From: Erythroxylum novogranatense
Lineage: Eukaryota > Streptophyta > Magnoliopsida > Malpighiales > Erythroxylaceae
Length of the DNA stretch: 64,000 nucleotides
Assembly (NCBI GenBank): GCA_029891385.1
Contig: CM057230.1
Location: 22,572,847-22,636,846, forward strand
Direction of reading: 5' to 3'
Shown here: piece by piece, positions 20,880-30,316 of the stretch
How positions within the stretch are numbered: position 1 is the first letter of the stretch
Layout: each line of letters starts with the position of its first letter
Notes under the pieces: generated by a model
The model's input: the letters and a program-made list of their open reading frames with translations, nothing else
Told to the model about the DNA's origin: nothing
Database searches by the model: none
Program-made: the position numbers and the translations under genes

Positions 20880-22510
20880 ATTGAATTGAATTGAATTTTA
20901 ATTGAATTGAATTAGAATGGATTTGAATTGAATTGGAATGGAATGGAATTGAATTGGAATTGAATGGAATGAATGGAATTGGAATTGGAATTTGGATTGA
21001 AAATTGATTGAATGGAAATGAAATTATGAATGTTTTGTAATTGTTAGGATTGGAGTATGTTTTGAATTGAATTGGAATTGAATTGAATTGGAAATGAATT
21101 GAATTGAATGGAATTGAATTGAATTGGAATGGAATTGAATTGGAATGGAATGGAATTGGAATTGATTTGAATTGGAATGGAATTGAATTAGAATTGAATG
21201 GAATGAATGGAATTGAATTAGAATTGAATGGAATGAATGGAATTGCAATTGGAATTTGGATTGAAAATTGAATGAATGGAAATGGAATTATGAATGTTTT
21301 GTAATTGTTAGGATTGGAGTATGTTTTGAATTGAATTGGAATGCAATTGAATTGAATGGAATTGAATTGAATTGGAATGGAATTGAATTGGAATGGAATT
21401 GAATTGGAATTGAAATTGGAATTTGGATTGAAAATTGATTGAATGGAAATGAAATTATGAATGTTTTGTAATTGTTAGGATTGGAAATTGTTGGGAATTG
21501 ATTGTTTGGAAATGGAATTATGAATGTTTTGTAATTGTTAGGATTGGAAATTGTTGTAAATGGAATGAATGGAAATGAAATTATGAATGTTTTGTAATTG
21601 TTAGGATTGGAAATTGTTGGGAATGAATTAAATGGAAATTGAATTGTGATTGTCTTGTAATTGTTATGATTGGGAATTGTTGGAATTGGAATTAATGGAA
21701 ATTGAATTGTGAATATTTTGTACTTGTTAGGATTGGAAATTGTTGGAATTGGAATGAATGGAAATTGAATTTTGAATGTTTTGTAATTGTTAGGATTGGG
21801 AATTGTTGGAAATTGAATGAATGGAAATTGAATTGTGAATGTTTTGCAATTGTTAGGATTGGAAATTGTTGGGAATGGATTGTTTGGAAATGGAATTATG
21901 AATGTTTTGTAATTGTTAGGATTGGAAATTGTTGTAAATGGAATGAATGGAAATGAAATTATGAATGTTTTGTAATTGTTAGGATTGGAAATTGTTGGGA
22001 ATGGATTGAATGGAAATTAAATTGTGATTGTTTTGTAATTGTTATGATTGGGAATTGTTGGAATTGGAATTAATGGAAATTGAATTGTGAATGTTTTGTA
22101 ATTGTTAGGATTGGGAATTGTTGGAATTGGAATGAATGGAAATTGAATTGTGAATGTTTTGTAATTGTTAGGATTGGGAATTGTTAGAAATGGAATGAAT
22201 GGAAATTGAATTGTGAATGTTTTGCAATTGTTAGGATTGGGAATTGTTGGAATTGGAATGAATGCAAATTAAATTGTGAATGTTTTGTAATTGTTAGGAT
22301 TGGGAATAGTTGGAATTGGAATGAATGGAAATTGAATTGTGATTGTTTTGTAATTGTTAGGATTGGGAATTGTTGGAATTAGAATGAATGGAATTTGAAT
22401 TGTGAATGTTTAGTAATTGTTAGGATTGGGAATTGTTGGAATTGGATTTAATGGAAATTGAATTGTGATTGTTTTGTAATTGTTATGATTGGGAATTGTT
22501 AGGAATGGAA
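20880..22510. repeat. Minisatellite array inside hAT
   Basis: The left part (20880-21430) is a jumble of 5-base GAATT/GGAAT units. From about 21450 it becomes a regular array of 62-64-base units built on GTTTTGTAATTGTTAGGATT and GGAATTGTTGGAATTGGAATG, roughly 16 copies to 22510. Because the unit is near a multiple of three, one plus-strand frame (21702-21956) stays open as a 21-residue repeat; I do not regard it as a gene. Confidence 0.9.
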
Positions 22511-22727
22511 ATACAATAATGAATGTTAGGTGATTATTGAGATTGGAAATTGACATTATTTGGTTTTGTTATGTGTTGGAGTATGTTTTGTGTTACTTAT
22601 GATATATGTTGATTGGTTTGGATTGTTAGCTTTGTGATTATTATGAATGAGTTATATTATATAAGATAGATATGCATATTGTCATTGTAATCTGAAATTA
22701 TGTGTTATTTATTTTATGTACAAATAA

Positions 22728-25151
22728 ATGGAAGGAAGTTCAAATACTCCCGAACAACCTAGTTTAGGAAGATACAGTGATCCAACTTGGGCTCATACTG
22801 GCGTGGTTCCTGATCAAAAGAATCATACCATTTGCTTATTTTGTAACAAGCATTTGAAAGGTAGAGGAATCACCCGATTGAAAAGGCATTTAGTTGGGGT
22901 TAAAGGAGATCTGGAAGTGTGTAAAAAAGTAAGTCATGATGTGAAGTGGCAGGTGAAAACATTGCTTGAAGAACATCAATTTGAGAAAGATAGAAGGGAA
23001 AGATTGAATCTTGAAATTGGTAGTGAAAGTTCATTTCCCAGTTTCCGTGGTGATTATGGATATGTTGAAGGTGGAAGTGCTAATGGTAGTGGTAGTGGTA
23101 CTGGTATTGGTACTGGTAGTGTTCCATCGCAGCCTCAAGGTCCTGAAAAATCTGAAGTGAGGAAGAGAAGAAGGCAGCTGTCTGGTTTCTTTGCACCACG
23201 AACAACTCCTGGAGCCCAACCTTCAATTCATAGTGCAATGCAGACAAGAGATGCGGCTCACAATGTGGATATGGCTGTAGCTAGATGGTGGTATGATACA
23301 TGTTCGTCATTTAATGCTTCTCAATCATATTATTATCAACCTATGATAGATGTCATAGCCTCTTATGGTCCAGGATACAAAGGGCCATCGGTTGATGACT
23401 TAAGAGGTAAATTTTTTAGTTGTGTTGTGTCTGAAATGAGAGCTTATTTGGCTGAAAGAAGAGTGAATTGGGGTATTAATGGATGCTTAATTATGTGTGA
23501 TGATTGGACGAATAGGAGACAAGAGCCTATTATAAATTTTGTGGTTTATTGTTTTAATGACTCTATGTTTTTAAAATCGATTGATGCAACTGGCCTGATT
23601 AGAACTGCTGATAATTTGTTTGGGATATTTGATCAAGTTGTGAATGAAGTAGGGGTGAAAAACATTGTTCAGTTTATTACTGACAATGATTCCGCTTATA
23701 AAGCGGCAGGGCTAAGGTTGCAGAGAACCTATAATTCAGTTTTTTGGACTCCTTGTGTTGCATATTGCATTGACTTAATACTGGAGAATATAAAAAATCC
23801 TAGGTATTTTCCTGTTTGTTATGAGACCATGTAGAAGGCAAAAGAGGTGACAAAATTTATTTATAATCGTGCATGGGTTTTAAATTTGATGAGAAGGGAA
23901 TTTACCAATGGTAGGAATTTGTGTCGCCCTGTTGTAACAAGATTTGCAACAAATTTCTTATCACTTCAGTCTTTTCTTTCATTGAGGGTGGAGTTAAGGC
24001 AAATGTTTACAAGTGATAAGTGGGTTACATCTCAGCATGCCAGGTCTAATGCTGGAATGGAGGTTTGTAGTATCATACTAGAAGATAGGGAATTTTGGTC
24101 GCAATATCAATTCGTTATCCGAGTTTGTGAGTCTTTGGTGAGGGTGCTTCGATTGGCTGATAGTGAAGAAAAGCCAACAATGGGTTTATATTTTTATGCT
24201 ATGGAGAGAGCAACGGAAGCAATCAAGGCCAATATGAAAAATAGACCTTCTTTATACCAACCATATATCTCAATCATTAATGAGAGAAGGAGAAAACAAC
24301 TTTCTTCTCCATTGTTTGTAGCTAGGGTATTTTTGAATCCTAGTGTGTATTTTAGACTGGATGTTGAAAAGCAAGCTGAAGTTAGTAGAGGAATGCTTAT
24401 GACAATTACAACAATTGTTCCTCATGACTCAATGCAAGTTGTTTTAACCACACAAATGGAGACTTATAAGTTCTTTTATGGAGATTTTGGAATGTCGGTC
24501 GCTATTCAACAAAGAGGACTTCTTTCTCCAGGTATTACTTATTTCCTATTTCTTATTTGTTGAAATTTATTTATCACTTTATTTTGTTTATAACACTACT
24601 TTTGTTTTCTTATAACTTACAGTTGCTTGGTGGGATCTTTTCGGATGTAGTGTTCTAGAATTGAGAAGGTTTGCGATTCGAATTTTAAGTCAATGTGTGA
24701 GTGCAACTGGGTGTGAACGAAACTTGAGCACATTTGAATTTATCCATTACAAGAAAAGGAATAGATTGGAGCATAAGAGGTTGAATGACTTGGTTTATGT
24801 TCGTTACAATTTAAAGCTTCGGGAAAGGTATGTTATTTTCATTATTTTCATTATTAATTTTGATATAATTTATTATAATTTTCTAATAATTAAATGTAAT
24901 TGTTTACTAGGACTCTTAGTAGCACAAGTTGTTCAAATGATCCAATTGCGATTGATAATATTGATATTTTGGGGGATTGAGTTTCTGAAGAACCCAATTT
25001 GGTTGATGTGAGTGATTTGAATGTGGAAGATGATCTTGGATGGGAAAGCATTGACATGTCATTTGGTGCATTAAATTTGAATGATGATGATGATGAAGCT
25101 CCTCTCAATGATGAGAATTTTGTACCAAATGATCGATGGAATCGATCTTGA
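22728..25151 (+). pseudogene. hAT transposase (BED finger, DUF659, hAT C-terminal domain)
   Basis: The start is the first ATG after the repeat array and directly precedes conserved sequence. Exons are 22728-24531, 24623-24827 and 24911-25151, with GT-AG introns. A BED-type zinc finger (CLFCNKHLKGRGITRLKRHL) lies at residues 35-70, followed by a Gly/Ser-rich linker. The DUF659 part of the RNase-H-like core has CDDWTNRR and ITDNDSAYKAAG around residues 260-330, holding two catalytic Asp candidates. The hAT dimerisation domain in exon 2 has WWDLFG, SATGCERNLSTFE and HYKKRNRLEHKRLNDLVYV. In-frame stops occur at 23832 (TAG) and 24976-24978 (TGA, where W is likely). The protein would bind the element ends in the nucleus and cut and paste them. 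Confidence 0.9.
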
Positions 25152-25782
25152 TTCAGTGGGTATCCGCCATCGATTTGATTGAACTTCGTGTTTTATTTTC
25201 TTCTTTAATTTTACTTGTATTTGATCATTAATGTTTATGTTAAATTATATGTATGTAATGTAAATGTAATATTTTGTTTCAGTTCAACTTCTACTTGATT
25301 GCTTATTCGTCATCAACTCTTTTATAATATTTATTGTTCTTTTATCGGATGTTTTGAATTTTTGATGTAAATATGTAATATTATTTATTATAATGATGAA
25401 ATTGTATGATTGTAATATTTTAAATGCTTTGTATTATTCTTAGTTTTATAATTGTATGATGATGATTTTCTTTGTTTATATTAATTATGGTTTTATTTAT
25501 ATGTAAAATATTTAAAATTATTGTTATTTCAAATTAATTGTCATTATTATTTATTATTAAGATTTTGAAAGTATGTTTGATGTAAACAAGAACTAGTAAA
25601 GTATGCAAGACAATCGTATAATATATCAATATGGACTATTTTGCAATTTTTAAAAAAATTTAGGGACTATTTTATGAATTTAAAAATATCCAAAAATCTG
25701 CATCTTGCACAAATCGACATCGATACAATTTCGTTCCAGAGCCCAATTCGGTACCGAGCCTGATACGGTATTCATAACATTG

Positions 25783-25790
25783 CATAACAC
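25783..25790. repeat. Target-site duplication of hAT, right copy (CATAACAC)
   Basis: Matches 19638-19645 exactly. Confidence 0.88.
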
Positions 25791-27348
25791 AACTACCGGA
25801 GCTATCATATTAAAAAAATATTCCAAATACTATACACAAGTAATTTGTTGGCCCACCTAAACTCCACTCGATCTGTCCTGTACTGTGGGGTTATCAGTAA
25901 TCACTCGATCTCCTAGAAACAATAAAATGACAAGGGGTGAGCTACCAACTCAATAAGGATAATCGATCTTACCCTTAAAACCAAGTAAATCAATAATTAA
26001 TTATAACACTTAGTCAATCGATTTAATCAAACACATATTACGGATATATACAACAGTCCTCAATGTAATCCAAACGGTTAACAGACATCTCAAAATTTTA
26101 ACTCAGTTATAATTAACAGAAATATTAATAACAAATGTCATTTATGCTTTATTCCAATATTTAACTAAATTTTCTTGGCCCCGTTTAACCTACTAGGCGT
26201 AAATCCAATGGTCTGACGGCTTATCTCATCATAATCTCTCATAAGTGGAAAAGTAATTAAACGTATAAATATCGGCACATGGTACTTTGATTTCTCAATC
26301 TTCACCCGATACTACTCCAATATCTAGCCTTCGACACAGGACATCTCCGACATTTAGGATATCCCAATACCTCTTTGGTACCTAATCATCGGCACAAGAC
26401 ATCCCCTTGACTCAGGATGCCTTAGTATTTGCTCCACAAATAGATACCTAGCCACTACTCGGTCATATCAACTATACCTACCTACCTAAGACCATCGAAT
26501 GTAGCCTATTCTAAGCAAGCCATTGATTTTAAAATTTCACTAATTATTCACAATTTATTATCCACAGTCTTTACTTAATTAACAAATATTTTGTCAATTT
26601 AACGAGCAAGACATCTAATAAAATTTCACAAAAATATAACAATAAAATACCTTATACCACATTAATAATTTGATAATTAAAGTAAATATAATTCATGGAT
26701 GTAAGTATTAATCATTAATTAAACTAATGACTAATTCAAAATATAATTTATTAATAACAAAACGATACTTAATTTTAAAAATAAAGTCCAAGGTTATCAT
26801 TACCTCAATTTCATACTCAACTAATTGCTAATCCCAATTTCTCCTTAATCGGACTTTCGGACTTTGAATTTACAAATTTTATTAGACTAATTTACAAAAA
26901 TTTCTTACCCAATTACATTAATAATCCAACATTACTCTCTTCCAATTTATTATTAATTATAAAATAATATCCTTACTAACCGAATCCCCATAATTACTCA
27001 AATCCTCTTAACTAATTAAAAGTCCATTTTACCCACCTTTATTTCAATTAATATCAAAATTGCCCTTCTTGCAACAAAATTCTAGATTTATCCTTAAATT
27101 TTTTCACTTCCTATTCTACCCTAACATGCAATTTAAATTTCAAATTTACCCTTAACTTTCTACACTACCCATTCTACCCTTTACATGCAACTTAAATTAC
27201 AGATTCACCCTTAACCTTATGTACATCTCATTTTACCCCTACATGCAACTTAAATTTGTAAGACAATGCCACCATCATCACCCTCTCGTCTTTCTCTCTC
27301 TTTTCTTATTTCATCATTTTCCAGCCACATTTTCCACTTTTCTTCCTT

Positions 27349-28196
27349 CATGCAACTTCCAAAAATTATCCCAAATAACCACAGCATGTAATCTAACTAC
27401 AAACTAATGTAGGTTGATCAAAATTACACAAATAAAGACACAACATAGTTGCTGGAATTTTTACAAAGTGAGAAATTTTAGAGTTATGAATCTCAACAAC
27501 TTTATCCAAGTTTTATGCAAAACAAACAAAATGAAGGAACCTATAAGGAAAATGTTAGATACAGAATAAAGAGGTACATTTTGATATGCTCGTAGTCGAA
27601 AATTTGAGAGAAAATGAAGAAGGTGGTGTTGTCTCGTTGGTGCTCTTTTTGTTTTCCAGATTTTGCCCTTTATACAATATATTAGTTATGGGTTGAGCTG
27701 GGTTGTAATTTTGATTTAATTAGCTTTGTAGGCTTTACAAATCTTATTGAAAATGATGAAAATAGGGTTTCCCCATGCAATTTTAAAAATTATCCCAAAT
27801 AATCACAACTTGTAATTTAACTACAAACTAGTGTAGGTTGATCAAAATCACACAAATAAAAACACAAATTAGTTGCTCAAATTTTTACCAAGCGAGCAAT
27901 TTTAGAGTTGTGAAGCCCCACAGCTTCCTCTAAGTTTTCTACAAAGTAAACAAAATAAAGGAACCTATAAGGAAAATGTTACATGCAAAACAAAGAGATG
28001 CATTTTGATATGCTCATAGTTGAAAATTTGAGAGAAAATGAAGAGCAAAATGAAAAAGGTGGTATTGTCTCGTTGGTGTTCTTTTTGTTTTTCAAATTTT
28101 CCCTTTATACAACATATTAGTTTTGGGCTGAGCTGGGCTGTAATTTTGATTTAATTAGCTTTGTGGGCTTTACAAATCTACCTGAGAATGATGAAA
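27349..28196. repeat. Direct tandem duplication of about 424 bases
   Basis: Copy one starts CATGCAACTTCCAAAAATTATCCC at 27349 and copy two CATGCAATTTTAAAAATTATCCC at 27772. Both continue through GTAGGTTGATCAAAAT, GGAACCTATAAGGAAAATGTTA, TTTTGATATGCTC and GGCTTTACAAATCT. They differ by scattered substitutions and a short insertion (GAAGAGCAAAAT) in copy two. No coding potential is evident. Confidence 0.88.
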
Positions 28197-28205
28197 ATAA
28201 GGTTT

Positions 28206-28970
28206 TATGAAGCTTTAAATAGTTCTAAATCGGGCACTTGGGACGTGGGAGGGAAGAGTAGCGTTGAATGTTAGTGGAACTTATTATCATTGTTTTATCT
28301 ACAATACTCCTAATGTGTAAACAGGATGTTAATATTAATATTTTAAAAATAACTTTTTAGAATTAAAAGTGTAAAATAATATTTTTAAATAGATTCTAGC
28401 TTGAGTTGCTCGTACCGATCTAAGGTCTAAATGAAAATACCTAAATTTGAGTCCATAGGTCAATTTATTATCATCATTAATTTTAATCACAGTAAGAAAG
28501 TGATTTAGATATAACTTTATTAAATTTATACCGAGACTTCATGTCTTAGTAGGATTTCTACTGATTGTTGTTGTTGTTATTATTTATTAAATTTATATAT
28601 TTAACTTATTAAATGACTTTTTATACTATTTTAAAAATATTTTGTAATATTATAAAACATTTTATTAAAAATTTTCAAATAATTATATGATAAACATTTA
28701 AAAGGAATCTATATGATTGTTATTACTTGATTTAATTGTGATTTTTGGTAAAGAAATCTTATAAAATTTTAGTTTTAGTTTTAATTTTAAATTTGATTTT
28801 ATATTATAAAGTAATTTTTAATTTTTTTTGAGGGGATAAAGTAATTTTTAATTAAACGGCGAGAAAGTGATGAAACAATAAAATAGTTCCAAGTCTAAAA
28901 AACACAAGAAGAGTCCAAGTAACCTAAACTCTGTCTGAGACTGAGACCACACCTAAACAGTTGTCCAAGG
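28206..28970. other. AT-rich intergenic DNA upstream of the MEI2-like gene
   Basis: It contains homopolymer T runs and TATTA-rich sequence but no reading frame, repeat or RNA gene that I can support. The last 110 bases before 28970 are less AT-rich and probably belong to the gene's promoter. Confidence 0.6.
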
Positions 28971-28977
28971 CTTGACG

Positions 28978-28997
28978 CCGTTAAAACAGTTTAACGG
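28978..28997. promoter_or_regulatory. Inverted pair of AACGG cores (MSA-like) upstream of the MEI2-like gene
   Basis: CCGTTAAA-ACAG-TTTAACGG is a perfect 8-base inverted repeat with a 4-base spacer. Each arm carries AACGG, the core bound by three-repeat MYB proteins at M-phase-specific activator elements of plant cell-cycle genes. It lies about 100-150 bases before the probable leader. That it works as such is inference. Confidence 0.4.
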
Positions 28998-29049
28998 TTT
29001 TGAGATTCTCGTCTCAAGCTCGTGACTGCCACCAGTCGTTTTCATTTCT

Positions 29050-30316
29050 TTCCTTCTTGTCATATTTTGAGAAAACAGCACAATATCTCTGGCGAGAATT
29101 TCCAATCTCGCCGGAGATTCTGTTCCCCGCCGGGTAATTCAAGGTTCCCGGCGATTGAAACCTCTTAGAGGGAAGGAGGGAGAGTTTAGAAGCAAGAACA
29201 ATGGACGTATGGAGAAAGAAAAAGAAGAATTTTTTTAGAGCGAGAGGAGAGAGGAAGTTAACGTGCAATGCAGGGAAAAGGGAATCAAAGCAAGTTTTGG
29301 AGGAAACTACACGGCACATATGCCAAGAAGATCGATGATACCTTCTTCATTCAATTTTCCATGCCTTATGGCGTAATTTATTCTATTTCTAGCTCTCTCT
29401 CTCTCTTCCATCAAGCTCTGTTTAAAATCTTTCTTTAGCTGTGTCCCCTCCTCTCGTCTATCTGAATTCAGCTTCCCTCTTATTTTTCTCATAAAGGTTT
29501 GTTCTTTACGCTTGTTTCCATTTCTCAAGCTTTGCCCTTTTGTCTCTGATCTCTTCTCTTCTATCTTCTAAGATGCCAACATTTCCTCGTTCCCTTTCTC
29601 TCGAACTTGTTCAAGTTTGAAGCTCTTTTTAAATGTTTTTTTTTCTTGTTAATGTAATGGAGATTTGATCTTGGTTGTTGGGTTATGATTCTAATTCACC
29701 TTTTCGGGATCTCTCTGTCACGAAATTTGCAATTAATGTGGTGAGGAGTAGTCGGCAATTCTGTCTTTATGATTGTAATTTATGTGGTATTTGAGCTAAT
29801 AAGCGGTATTGGTGTAGCTCCCAATCTTTTGTAATAAATGCTCGTCATTGTTGTTCTAAACATGTTAACACATACTACTTTTCATGCGTAATAGATTCTA
29901 AGCTAGAAATAACTTTGGAGATTTTCTTGAGCATCTTTTAGTAAGAATTAGTGAGACGGATAATTCTAGTCTTCATTAAGGCTTCTGCGTTGGAGTTGAG
30001 TTGGATTGTGTCACTTTCCTAATTTTCTTTCAGAGTTTTCCTCTTTAGGATTGTCTTGCAATGGTTTGAATCACTTGCCCAATTCTCTTTCAGAGTTCGG
30101 GAATCATTTCTTTTCTTGTTTATTTGTGTGAGAGTATATAGAGGATAATTCTATTATTTTAAGGCTGACTCGTTTGAATCACCTACCAAAGTTACTTGCA
30201 GAGTTGTCCTGTCTTGGAAGAACTTGTGGAGCTATATAGAGACACTTTGCATGCAGCATTTGACCACAGCATATCTTCAAGGGTTCATGAAATTTTAGAT
30301 TTTAGGGTTCATCATC
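29050..30316 (+). other. Probable promoter end and spliced 5' leader of the MEI2-like gene
   Basis: A GC-richer, purine-rich stretch at about 29100-29300 looks like a plant 5' untranslated exon. The next 900 bases are T-rich like an intron and end in TTACTTGCAG at 30201, a good acceptor. The last leader part 30202-30316 leads to the coding ATG. No confident TATA box or donor was found, so the limits are approximate. Small open frames on the minus strand here lack any family signature. Confidence 0.45.
30251..30298 (+). promoter_or_regulatory. Upstream open reading frame in the MEI2-like leader
   Basis: An ATG at 30251 opens 15 codons that end in TAG, 18 bases before the main ATG. A second in-frame ATG at 30287 gives a minimal M-K-F-stop frame. 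If the leader exon is transcribed as inferred, it could dampen translation of the main frame. Confidence 0.45.

Larger units (their letters stand above)
19646..25782 (+). mobile_element. Complete hAT DNA transposon with BED/DUF659 transposase
   Basis: A 6.1-kb element is bounded by perfect 8-bp duplications. Its terminal inverted repeats are CAAAGACATGAAT at the left and, reading the minus strand from the right end, CAATGTTATGAAT, with 10 of 13 bases the same. Both subterminal regions carry CGGTACC-type motifs (19682 and 25750). Inside are a GC-rich leader, a 2-kb repeat array and a transposase gene with two introns. Two in-frame stops in the transposase suggest it is now dependent on other copies. 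It sits in the Gypsy-2 LTR and so is younger than that element. Confidence 0.88.
19516..28205 (-). repeat. Gypsy-2 5' LTR, split by a hAT transposon (right end uncertain)
   Basis: The LTR tip next to the primer site reads ...GGAGCGTCACA on the minus strand. The LTR proper is 19516-19637 and continues from 25791 after the hAT. The part 25791-26520 has the look of a plant Gypsy LTR (GGGTGAGCTACCAACTCAATAAGGATAAT near 25937, repeated CGGCACAAGACATCC-type motifs near 26270-26410). The right limit cannot be fixed because the partner LTR is outside the window; a 424-base tandem duplication at 27349-28196 may be its last part or a separate feature. Confidence 0.55.

Noticed and set aside
21024..21956. 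Repeat-encoded frames (minus 21024-21248; plus 21702-21956)
   Set aside because: They translate the minisatellite only and have no flanking coding sequence.
29014..29528. Two minus-strand frames over the MEI2-like leader
   Set aside because: No family signature; they coincide with the likely 5' untranslated region of the plus-strand gene.
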